Of a stretch of 42,300 nt of DNA, positions 1 through 7,886 are shown in pieces. The DNA is taken from the NCBI GenBank assembly GCA_937910875.1, contig CALENA010000076.1, positions 1 to 42,300 of the forward strand, read 5' to 3'. The stretch comes from an uncultured Desulfobulbaceae bacterium. Its GTDB lineage: Bacteria; Desulfobacterota; Desulfobulbia; Desulfobulbales; Desulfocapsaceae. The position numbers and the translations under genes were made by a program. The notes under the pieces are model-generated. The model was not told where the DNA came from. It searched no databases and worked only from the letters and a program-made list of their open reading frames with translations. Each line of letters begins with the position of its first letter. Within the stretch, counting starts at the first letter, position 1.

Positions 1-987
1 GGTTCGGATGGACTCAATCAGGCGGTTCATCCCCTCATCAATAGATATCAAGGGGTGATAGCCCAGGTCTTCACAGGCCCTGGCCGTTGAAAACCAGTGA
101 CTGCGGGCCAGTTGCATGGCCAGAAAGCGGGTCATGCGCGGTTCATCATGAAGATTGCGACAGGTAGAGTACCATTCAAGCACAGCACCCATGAGATAGG
201 CAAGAGAAAAAGGCAGAGACCTGGTCACCGGCGGCAGGTCAAGGCGTTCAAAGAGATGGGCGATCCAGTCCCAGAGCTTGACCGGCTCATCCTGACTGAT
301 GAAATAGGATCTGCCGGCTGCCGTGGCTGAACCGGCCAGATTATCGGCGGCCAGAAGATGGGCATGGGCCACATTGTCAATGTAAGAAATGTCGACCCGG
401 TTCCGGCCGCTGCCGATACGTACCAGCTGCCTGGCCTGGCCCCGTTCCATAAGACGGGGAATCAGATGCGGGTCTCCTGGCCCCCAGACCAGATGAGGGC
501 GAATGGCACAGGTCAGAAGTTGATCATCAGAGGCCTGCAGGACGGCGCGTTCGGCCAGGGCCTTGCTGCGCGCATAATGACAGAGAAAACGATGCGGATA
601 CGGCAGGGTTTCGTCCCCGCCACAGATATCATGACGATCAAAGACCACTGACGGGGACGAGGTGTAGACCAGAGACCGGACCCCCTGGGACCGGCAGGCC
701 GAAAGAACATTGTTGGTTCCCTGGACATTGATTTCGTTGTAATCCTGCCAGCGGCCCCAGATTCCAGCCAGTGCGGCCACATGAAAGACCGTGTCCACCC
801 CTTGAAAATGGCGGGCCAGACCGGCCGGATCACGAATGTCAGCGCACAGACAGCGGACGCCTTGAGCTACCAGGTGCGGATAGGTATTGCGCCCCAAAAC
901 CCGGCACTCTATGCCTCGGTCCAGGAGCTGACGGACAATGGCGCTGCCGACAAACCCGCCGCCGCCAATGACCAGGACCCTGTTCAT
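1..987 (-). CDS. oleD: OleD-like NAD(P)-dependent 2-alkyl-3-ketoacid reductase, partial (3' end outside the window)
   Basis: The reading frame is open from an ATG at 987 to the left edge (329 codons), so the C-terminus is missing. The N-terminus has a Rossmann motif (GGGGFVGSAI, residues 8-17). A YTSSPSVVF stretch is followed by YARSK, the Tyr-x3-Lys pair of extended short-chain dehydrogenases of the 3-beta-HSD/epimerase type. In the Ole pathway OleD reduces the 2-alkyl-3-ketoacid made by OleA to the 2-alkyl-3-hydroxyacid, the substrate of OleC. The start overlaps the oleC stop by four bases (ATGA), so the two are translationally coupled. Sequence alone would allow another sugar epimerase or sterol-dehydrogenase-like enzyme; the call rests on the neighbouring oleC and oleB. 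Confidence 0.85.
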   Translation of the reverse strand, partial: MNRVLVIGGGGFVGSAIVRQLLDRGIECRVLGRNTYPHLVAQGVRCLCADIRDPAGLARHFQGVDTVFHVAALAGIWGRWQDYNEINVQGTNNVLSACRSQGVRSLVYTSSPSVVFDRHDICGGDETLPYPHRFLCHYARSKALAERAVLQASDDQLLTCAIRPHLVWGPGDPHLIPRLMERGQARQLVRIGSGRNRVDISYIDNVAHAHLLAADNLAGSATAAGRSYFISQDEPVKLWDWIAHLFERLDLPPVTRSLPFSLAYLMGAVLEWYSTCRNLHDEPRMTRFLAMQLARSHWFSTARACEDLGYHPLISIDEGMNRLIESIRT

Positions 988-2630
988 GATCCAGCCTTGA
1001 GTTCACCCGCAGCCCAGAGGGACAGTTTCTCACGGAATATTTTGGCGTTGTGACGGATATCCACCGGGAAATCAGGATGAATCAGAAAGAGCTTGATCTC
1101 CTGGGTCACCAGACTCTGTGCGGCCAGTGCCCTGACCTCTTTGAGCAACTGATCAGCACCGATGGCCAGTTGCCTGCCTCGCTCAACAATCAAGACCGGG
1201 AGTTGACAACCAGGATGATCCGGATCCTGGATCCCGACCAGGGCTGAACGGAAGACCGACGGATGGGTATTGACAATCGCCTCACAGGGAATGGTGAACA
1301 GGGTCTTCTGATGAGTCACCACCCGATGGGCACGGCGACCACAGAACCAGAGACGACCACGATCATCAAGATACCCGAGATCACCCATGCGGTGCCAGAA
1401 GGTCTCCTGATCCAAGATCTTGGAGAGCCGGTTCTCTTCCGGATTCTCTTCGTATGACCGGGTCACCACGGGGCCCCGGGCCACTATCTCTCCAATTTCA
1501 CCTGGGGGCAGCCAGCGCTCTTCCCTCCACTCCTCAATGGGCTCATCTGATAATGGAATAACCCGGATATCGATGCCGGGTAAGGCACGGCCGACACAGG
1601 TCCCCTTGCCCTGGCAGGTCAAAGGCCATGTCTCAGCAACGATCTCCTGGCCTTCCATGGAGGCAACGGGTAATGCCTCTGTGGCCCCGTAGGGTGTGTG
1701 AATTCTGGCCGTGGCAGGGAGCACTTTCTGCATCCGTTCAATCAACTCGCCACTGACCGGGGCACCGGCCATGAGGACCAGCCGCAATGAGTCCAAAACA
1801 ATATTGTGGGCAAGGCAGTAACGACTGACCACATTCCACAGGGCGGGTGAGCCAAACGAGTAGGTGACCCGAACGCGTTGCAAAGAGGCAATAAACCGTT
1901 TGGGGTTGACCTGTGCCGGTCGGCTTGAATCCATGTCCGGGATCACGGCCGCAGCCCCCAGGGCCGTGGAAAAGAGCCCGAAGAGCGGAAAGGCCGGCTG
2001 ATCAATATCCCCGGCCCCCACCCCATAGACATCTCTGATCAGAGCAAGCTGGGCCCTGAAAACCTGATGCTCGTAGCGAACCCCCTTGGGCGGGCCGGTG
2101 GAACCGGTGGTGAAGATGATTGCCGCAAGGTCATCGGCAGCACTCTTGATGACCTTAAGTGGACGACCGAGACGGGCCGCCTGGCTGCGAAGATCGGGGC
2201 CAAACAGCCCGAAAGATCGACCGCAACAAAAGGCCTTATGAACCGAAGCAAAGGGCTTGGAAAAAAGGAGCCGGAAGAGACAAGCCTTGGGCGAGCCGAC
2301 CAGAAATTCAGGCCTGACCCCACCGATACAGGTGAGCAGATTTTTATAGCCCATCCCCGGATCGACCAGAATCACCGGGGCGCCAAGTTTGAACAGGGCA
2401 AAGGTCAGGGCGATAAAGTCGGCCGAGGGACGAACCATGAGCATGACCCGCGTTCCCAGCCCCACCCCCTGACTCCGCAAGACCTGGCCATAGCCGTCGG
2501 CCAGGGCATTGAGCTCCGCAAAGGTCATCGTACGTCCACTGGCTGCCTCAGTCAGGGCCGTACGACTTCCACGGGCCACGGCCTGTTCAGCCAGTTTTGC
2601 GGCGATATTCTGGTTGGGTGTCTGGGGCAT
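984..2630 (-). CDS. oleC: OleC-like AMP-dependent beta-lactone synthetase
   Basis: 548 aa, a usual length for the ANL (acyl-CoA synthetase/adenylation) superfamily. The phosphate-binding loop FTTGSTGPPKG is at residues 173-183, a PYGATEALP-type motif follows in the middle, and GDLGYLDDRGRLWFCGR marks the hinge to the C-terminal lid. In olefin biosynthesis OleC adenylates a 2-alkyl-3-hydroxyacid and closes it to a cis-beta-lactone, which OleB then decarboxylates. The gene lies between oleB and oleD with a 1-nt overlap upstream (TGATG) and a 4-nt overlap downstream. That arrangement favours OleC over an ordinary fatty acyl-CoA ligase. The ATG at 2630 is fixed by the overlap. Confidence 0.9.
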   Translation of the reverse strand: MPQTPNQNIAAKLAEQAVARGSRTALTEAASGRTMTFAELNALADGYGQVLRSQGVGLGTRVMLMVRPSADFIALTFALFKLGAPVILVDPGMGYKNLLTCIGGVRPEFLVGSPKACLFRLLFSKPFASVHKAFCCGRSFGLFGPDLRSQAARLGRPLKVIKSAADDLAAIIFTTGSTGPPKGVRYEHQVFRAQLALIRDVYGVGAGDIDQPAFPLFGLFSTALGAAAVIPDMDSSRPAQVNPKRFIASLQRVRVTYSFGSPALWNVVSRYCLAHNIVLDSLRLVLMAGAPVSGELIERMQKVLPATARIHTPYGATEALPVASMEGQEIVAETWPLTCQGKGTCVGRALPGIDIRVIPLSDEPIEEWREERWLPPGEIGEIVARGPVVTRSYEENPEENRLSKILDQETFWHRMGDLGYLDDRGRLWFCGRRAHRVVTHQKTLFTIPCEAIVNTHPSVFRSALVGIQDPDHPGCQLPVLIVERGRQLAIGADQLLKEVRALAAQSLVTQEIKLFLIHPDFPVDIRHNAKIFREKLSLWAAGELKAGS

Positions 2631-3502
2631 CAGGAAAGACCAAAAAAGTGTTTGAGTCGCGGCCGGATCTGCTCCAGCCCATCTTCCAGGACATAATGTC
2701 CCGCCTCTGGCAGATACAGGGTATCGGCTTCAGGGAAACGGGAACACCACTCCCCATAAAAGTGATCATTAAAACAGAAATCCTTGCCCCCCCAGCAGAT
2801 CAGCATCGGAATCTTGCGCCGGGCAAGATCTTCCAGGCCCGCCTCAACAGCGGTCAGAGTCTGGTACGAGGGATGAGAGGCATCAAGTGGGATATCACGG
2901 ACAAAACCGTGGACCGCTACCCGATGGGCCCAGGAATCATAGGGAGCCAGATAGGCCGCGGCCACATCTTTGGCCAACCTGCGGGTCACCGCCATAAAGG
3001 TGGCTGGCCAGGCAAACCCGTTAAGTCCCCGAACGATCAGGGCACCCAGAATGGGCCAGCGGCAGATGCGGATTCGAAATGGAATCCGCTGCGAACGAAA
3101 GGCGCCGGTGTTCAGGACCACAATACGCTCCACCGCCTCAGGAGACACACCCGCCACTCCCATCCCGATGGCCCCACCCCAGTCATGGACAATCAGGGAA
3201 AAAGTCGTGACTTTCAAATGCGTCAGAAGCCCCTGCAGGTTACGAATATGATCGGCCAGCCGGTAGGGATACTCCTGGGGCTTGTCTGAGAGACCACAGC
3301 CGATATGGTCCGGGACGATCACCCGAAAATGGGGGGCCAGAAGGGAGACCAGGTGGCGATAATAATAGGACCAGGTGGGGTTGCCATGGACCATGACAAT
3401 CACCGGACCGGACCCTTCGTCCAGATAATGGAGGCGATGGCCGTCGATCTTGGCAAAATGGGAAGAAAAAGGATAGTCTGGATACAAGAAAATGACACCC
3501 AA
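2630..3502 (-). CDS. oleB: OleB-like alpha/beta hydrolase, beta-lactone decarboxylase
   Basis: 290 aa alpha/beta hydrolase of the haloalkane-dehalogenase group. HGNPTW (residues 39-44) forms the oxyanion-hole region, HDWGG places the nucleophile at Asp107, GKD gives a likely acid near Asp241, and GHYV gives the catalytic His269. An Asp nucleophile and HGNPTW are typical of OleB, which decarboxylates the beta-lactone from OleC to a cis-olefin. It is the first gene of an oleB-oleC-oleD run with overlapping ends. The start is uncertain: TTG at 3502 has no clear Shine-Dalgarno, and an in-frame TTG at 3487 fits family N-termini equally well. No oleA-like thiolase lies upstream. A stand-alone haloalkane dehalogenase is less likely given oleC. 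Confidence 0.85.
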   Translation of the reverse strand: MGVIFLYPDYPFSSHFAKIDGHRLHYLDEGSGPVIVMVHGNPTWSYYYRHLVSLLAPHFRVIVPDHIGCGLSDKPQEYPYRLADHIRNLQGLLTHLKVTTFSLIVHDWGGAIGMGVAGVSPEAVERIVVLNTGAFRSQRIPFRIRICRWPILGALIVRGLNGFAWPATFMAVTRRLAKDVAAAYLAPYDSWAHRVAVHGFVRDIPLDASHPSYQTLTAVEAGLEDLARRKIPMLICWGGKDFCFNDHFYGEWCSRFPEADTLYLPEAGHYVLEDGLEQIRPRLKHFFGLS

Positions 3503-3850
3503 CAGGCAAGGGTTTGGCAGAGATTAGATCAAGGTTGGAATCAAAATTCAAGATAGTCGACCGGCCTCTGCTGTCAATAAAAAATAGCAGGACTGATTGA
3601 ATCCAACGTGCAGGTGACAGTCCCTATTATTCTGCTCGACAACAGATCATCCGGGACGCTACTATGAGACTGATCTGTCTTTCTGTCTGGCCCTGTAATG
3701 TCTTACACAACAATCATTTCACCTCACGTAAGAGGTCGGCTCGTCAGTGCAGGGCAGGATCAATCTTTCTCAGCCAAACAGCAATCGCTGCCTCTTTTGA
3801 TTGCCCCGGTCAATTGGCCTCAAAAAACGTTTACAGCAAGGAGCAGATAT
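3503..3850. other. Divergent intergenic region between oleB and the GNAT-deacetylase gene
   Basis: About 350 bp with no convincing coding frame. Open reading continues upstream of the chosen start at 3851, but that part looks non-conserved. A 6-bp inverted repeat (GGACTG at 3590-3595, CAGTCC at 3618-3623) lies between the divergent genes. The region should hold both promoters, but I could not pick a convincing -35/-10 pair. Confidence 0.5.
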
Positions 3851-5590
3851 ATGTTTCGCATCCGTCGAGTGTACGACAATACCCTGCCCATAGACCGTGA
3901 TGCCCATATCCAGGTCCAGGAAATTCTGCGTCAGCAGTTTTCAGGCCTTTCCGTCAAGGAAATTGACAGCCTGCCGGGCAAACTGCTTAACCCTTTCAAA
4001 TACCAGTTTCGCACCATTCTCTTTGTGGCAGACGATCAGCGGCACCGGGTAAAAGGGTTTGCCCTGGTCAACTATGCGCCTGATCTCAACTTCAGCTACC
4101 TTGATTTTCTCTCGGTTCAGCCGACCAGAAATGCCGGTGGTATTGGTGGTGCCCTCTACGAAAAAGTGCGTGATGAGGCGAAGAATCTCAAGGTCTGCGG
4201 CATCTTCATGGAGTGTTTGCCTGATGACCCTGCCCTCTGCCGCGACAAAGAGACCCTGAAACAAAACAAGGCCAGGCTCCGTTTCTATGAACGGTATGGC
4301 GCAGTCCCCATCATCAACACGGCCTATGAGACACCTTTAAAACAGGGGGGTGATTGCCCACCCTATCTGGTTTACGACCGTATCGGCCAGAAGACACTTC
4401 CCGCACAAAAGTCCACCAGAGCGATTGTCCATGCCATCCTCACCAGAAAATACGGCAAGGACTGTCCCACAGGTTACATCGACATGGTGGTCGAGTCATT
4501 CAACGATGACCCGATCCAGCTCAGGGCCAAGCGATACGTCAAACAGGAAGCCGCAGAGGTCAAAACCGTTCTTTCCATGGAGCAGCACATTGCTCTGGTG
4601 ATCAACGACAAACATGACATCCATCATGTCCATGAACGGGGATATGTCGAGGCCCCGGTTCGTATTCGCTCCATCATGAAGGGGATTGAACAGACCGGTT
4701 TTTTTGAACAGAAACCAGCGCACCAGTTCCAGGAACGCTACATCAAACAGGTGCATGATGCAAAATTTGTCGATTATCTCAAACGGGTCTGCACCCATGT
4801 GGAACCGGGAACTTCAGTATATCCTTATGTCTTCCCCATTCGGAACGCCACCCGACCACCCAAGGAATTACCGGTCAGGGCCGGATATTACTGCATAGAT
4901 ACCTTTACCCCTTTGAACCGTAATGCCTATATAGCCGCCAGGGGGGCAGTCGATTGCGCCCTGACCGCTGCCAGCCTGCTCTTTGAGGGATATCGAATCA
5001 CCTATGCCCTGGTCCGACCGCCCGGGCACCACGCAGAGAGCAAGGTCTTCGGTGGCTTCTGCTATTTTAACTCAAATGCCATCGCCGCCAATTATCTCAG
5101 CCGCCATGGCAAAGTGGCCGTCCTGGATATCGATTATCATCATGGCAATGGAACCCAGGACATCTTTTATGAGCGGGCCGATGTCATGACCCTCTCCATC
5201 CATGGCCATCCAAGCTTTGCCTACCCCTATTTTGTCGGATTTGCCGATGAAAAGGGAGAAGGTCCGGGCTATAAGTGCAACAGGAATTATCCCATGCCTG
5301 AGCATCTTGACGGAGCCGGATATCGACAGGTCCTGAACCGTGCCCTGAAACGCATCCAGACCTATGGACCCCGCTTTTTGGTGATTGCCCTGGGCTTTGA
5401 TCCGGCCAAGAACGACCCCACCGGCACCTGGAATCTTGAGGCAAATGACTTTTACCAGAATGGTCTGCTCATCGGACGCCTGCACCTGCCCACTCTGATC
5501 GTGCAGGAAGGCGGCTACCGCACCAAATCGCTGGGTACAAACGCCCGCAACTTTTTCACAGGCCTCTGGGAAGGCATGCACCGTGAGTAA
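3851..5590 (+). CDS. GNAT acetyltransferase fused to an acetylpolyamine amidohydrolase-like (class II HDAC family) deacetylase
   Basis: 579 aa, starting at the ATG that follows AAGGAG with 7-nt spacing; an in-frame upstream ATG at 3698 lacks such a site. Residues about 1-180 resemble a GNAT N-acetyltransferase, with an RNAGGIGGALYEKV acetyl-CoA loop at 93-106. Residues about 200-579 are a histone-deacetylase fold: RPPGHH (389-394), DIDYHHGNGTQ (426-436), GFDPAKND (515-522) and EGGY (553-556). Predicted zinc ligands are Asp428, His430 and Asp517, with Tyr556 as catalytic Tyr. The SIHGHPSFAYPYFVGFADE stretch is typical of acetylpolyamine amidohydrolases. Possible substrates are acetylated polyamines or lysines. 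Joining a writer and an eraser of acetyl groups in one chain is unusual; the real substrate is unknown. Confidence 0.9.
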   Translation: MFRIRRVYDNTLPIDRDAHIQVQEILRQQFSGLSVKEIDSLPGKLLNPFKYQFRTILFVADDQRHRVKGFALVNYAPDLNFSYLDFLSVQPTRNAGGIGGALYEKVRDEAKNLKVCGIFMECLPDDPALCRDKETLKQNKARLRFYERYGAVPIINTAYETPLKQGGDCPPYLVYDRIGQKTLPAQKSTRAIVHAILTRKYGKDCPTGYIDMVVESFNDDPIQLRAKRYVKQEAAEVKTVLSMEQHIALVINDKHDIHHVHERGYVEAPVRIRSIMKGIEQTGFFEQKPAHQFQERYIKQVHDAKFVDYLKRVCTHVEPGTSVYPYVFPIRNATRPPKELPVRAGYYCIDTFTPLNRNAYIAARGAVDCALTAASLLFEGYRITYALVRPPGHHAESKVFGGFCYFNSNAIAANYLSRHGKVAVLDIDYHHGNGTQDIFYERADVMTLSIHGHPSFAYPYFVGFADEKGEGPGYKCNRNYPMPEHLDGAGYRQVLNRALKRIQTYGPRFLVIALGFDPAKNDPTGTWNLEANDFYQNGLLIGRLHLPTLIVQEGGYRTKSLGTNARNFFTGLWEGMHRE

Positions 5591-6244
5591 AAAAGAGCCG
5601 CGCCACCTGGTGTGTCTCCTTGTCCCCTTAGTCACTGCACCAGCGGTCCAGCCATAAATCTTTTTATCTGACTAGCATGTCCACCCACAACCAAAAAAAA
5701 TCATTCCTTCAACATGGCCAGTCATGTTCTTTAATGAACTTTCATATAAATCCAGATTGGAAAGAGGTGGAAACAGGAAGGTCCCTGACCGGCGTATCTG
5801 AAACATGAACGATGGAACATCGTTCATGTTTCGGGCGGAGCTTAGCCGGACAGGGACCTTCCTGTTCCCACCGGGCCAAGCTCACCACAACAAATCGGTA
5901 TGTTGCAATCCCGACGAATAGATCCTTACCGTGTCTCCTTCCGCCCGGAACCATCCCCATATTCTGCACCTACGCTCATATCTTCGTACCCCAATAATCA
6001 CTGGCCATAGCCCCAAGTTTCAGATAAACTGTTTTAATGTGACATTACTGAGCAGTTCCATTTATTACGACCCATCGCTGGACAGAAAGCCGCGCCCATT
6101 GACCCCGCGCTGTAAATTCTCAACGACAGCGATACAGATGAACAAAAAAAGCCTGCAACCCAGAGCCCGCTCTGTAAGTTTTTCGATGCCATAAACCGAT
6201 GCGGCACCCCTAACCTGCACCCTTATCTCTTTTTTTAACTTTAT
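5591..6244. other. Non-coding intergenic region with a palindromic repeat copy
   Basis: About 650 bp without a supported gene. The short frames here (61-87 codons) lack ribosome sites and family features. The main content is the long palindrome at 5769-5868, described separately. The rest, 5890-6244, is featureless to my eye and leads into the double ABC ATPase, whose ATG at 6245 has no obvious Shine-Dalgarno. Confidence 0.6.
5769..5868. repeat. Long imperfect palindrome (copy A of a dispersed repeat)
   Basis: The arms GGAAACAGGAAGGTCCCTG and CAGGGACCTTCCTGTTCC face each other, with an inner arm pair AACATGAACGATG / CATCGTTCATGTT. Transcribed RNA would fold into a hairpin of about 100 nt. 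The reverse complement of 5755-5890 is nearly identical to 20575-20710, including flanking GTGGTGAGCTTGGCCCGG, so the repeated unit is about 130 bp. No protein is encoded. It behaves like a REP/MITE-type element. Confidence 0.85.
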
Positions 6245-7855
6245 ATGCTGCTATCCATCGACAACTTCAGCCTCAGCTTTCTCCATGATGACTCGGGCTC
6301 AGAGCCCGTGGAAGAGCAGATCCTGCACCAGGTCTCACTGGGTGTGTCTGGGACACAGACCACGGCCCTTGTGGGTGAGTCCGGATCCGGCAAATCGGTT
6401 ACCGCCCTTTCGATCCTGCGACTTCTGGAGGACACCAGCAATATCGTCTGGTCGGGTCGAATTCTTTTCAAGGGGCGCGATGTCTTTTCCCTGTCGCCCA
6501 AGCAGATCCGGTCCCTCCGCGGCAATCTGGTCTCCATGATCTTTCAGGAGCCCATGACCTCGCTCAACCCGGTCTACACCATTGGCAACCAACTCATGGA
6601 ACCGCTTCTTCTGCACCGGTCCCTCACCAAAAAGGAGGCCGAGGACGAGGCCATCCGTCTTCTGGACCGCACCGGTATTCCTGATCCAAAATCACGGCTG
6701 ACCGCCTTCCCGCACCAGCTCTCGGGTGGTCAGCGTCAGCGGGTGATGATTGCCATGGCTCTGGCCTGCCGCCCGGCCCTCCTCATTGCCGATGAACCAA
6801 CCACGGCCCTGGACGTCACGATTCAGGCCCAGATCCTCGATCTGATGCAGGATCTGCAGCAGGAGTTCAACATGGGTATTCTGCTCATCACCCATGACCT
6901 GACCATGGTCCGCCGTATTGCTGATCAAGTGTACATCATGCAGGGTGGTCGAATCGTGGAACATGGCCCCACAAGAGACTTGTTTGAGAACCCGCAGGAC
7001 CCGTATACCATTCACCTCATGCAATCTGTCCCTTCCGGAATGCCCGAACCGATTGCCACACAGGAGCCGATTCTCGACCTCTCACACCTCAACTGCCGCT
7101 TCACGATCAAAGACTCAGGCGGCCTGTTCTGGGGTGGTCGAAAAAAAGTCATCAAGGCCGTCAATGATGTCAGCCTGACCATCCCTGCAGGCAGTACTTG
7201 CGGGATCGTCGGTGAGTCAGGCTCTGGCAAGACCACTCTTGGCATGGCGATCCTCAAACTGGTCAAGAGCCAGGGGGTTATCCGTTTTGGCGACCGCGAC
7301 CTCCAGCCCCTTTCCACCCGGACCATGCGCCCCCTGCGTCGGGAAATTCAGGTGGTCTTTCAGGACCCCTTTTCTTCACTTTCACCCCGGATGACCGTTG
7401 GCCAGATTATTGAAGAGGGCATGAAGGTCCACAAACTGGGCGGCAGCAGAAAACAGCGCCAGGTCCTGGTCCAGGAGGCCCTGGCTGAGGTCGGCCTTGA
7501 GCCCCTCCATGCCCGTCGTTATCCCCATGAATTTTCCGGTGGCCAGAGACAGCGCATTGCCATTGCCCGGGCCATTGTCCTGCGGCCCCGACTTCTTATC
7601 CTTGACGAGCCGACCTCAGCCCTGGACATGACCATCCAGAAGCAGATCATTGATCTGCTCAAGGGACTGCAACAAAAATACGGAATGACCTATATCTTTA
7701 TCTCCCATGACCTGCGAGTCATCCGGGCCATGGTCCATCAGGTGGCCGTCATGCATGAAGGATGCATTGTTGAGTCAGGGCCTGCTGACGAGATCTTTCA
7801 GGCCCCCAAACATCCTTACACCCAACAGCTGTTTCAGGCCGCCTTCGGCACCTGA
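6245..7855 (+). CDS. Oligopeptide/dipeptide-type ABC transporter ATPase with two fused nucleotide-binding domains (YejF/GsiA-like)
   Basis: 536 aa with two complete ABC ATPase domains. The first has GESGSGKS, LSGGQRQR and LLIADEPTTALD; the second has GESGSGKT, FSGGQRQR and LLILDEPTSALD. The signature extension after each domain (NPQDPYTIHLMQ and APKHPYTQQLFQ) is that of the Opp/Dpp family, which energises uptake of peptides or related solutes at the inner membrane. A single-chain double ATPase matches YejF or GsiA architecture. No permease or substrate-binding protein is adjacent, so partners must be encoded elsewhere. uvrC follows within about 30 bp on the same strand, probably co-transcribed. 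The first in-frame start is the ATG at 6245. Confidence 0.95.
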   Translation: MLLSIDNFSLSFLHDDSGSEPVEEQILHQVSLGVSGTQTTALVGESGSGKSVTALSILRLLEDTSNIVWSGRILFKGRDVFSLSPKQIRSLRGNLVSMIFQEPMTSLNPVYTIGNQLMEPLLLHRSLTKKEAEDEAIRLLDRTGIPDPKSRLTAFPHQLSGGQRQRVMIAMALACRPALLIADEPTTALDVTIQAQILDLMQDLQQEFNMGILLITHDLTMVRRIADQVYIMQGGRIVEHGPTRDLFENPQDPYTIHLMQSVPSGMPEPIATQEPILDLSHLNCRFTIKDSGGLFWGGRKKVIKAVNDVSLTIPAGSTCGIVGESGSGKTTLGMAILKLVKSQGVIRFGDRDLQPLSTRTMRPLRREIQVVFQDPFSSLSPRMTVGQIIEEGMKVHKLGGSRKQRQVLVQEALAEVGLEPLHARRYPHEFSGGQRQRIAIARAIVLRPRLLILDEPTSALDMTIQKQIIDLLKGLQQKYGMTYIFISHDLRVIRAMVHQVAVMHEGCIVESGPADEIFQAPKHPYTQQLFQAAFGT

Positions 7856-7886
7856 TCCAGCCCTCTGGCGCAAGACCTTTCCTGCC

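Noticed and set aside
2067-2696. Plus-strand open frame of 209 codons
   Set aside because: It is antisense to oleC and has no ribosome site or family features.
5755-5890. Insertion sequence remnant
   Set aside because: The element is a self-complementary palindrome without transposase coding; I call it a repeat, not an IS.
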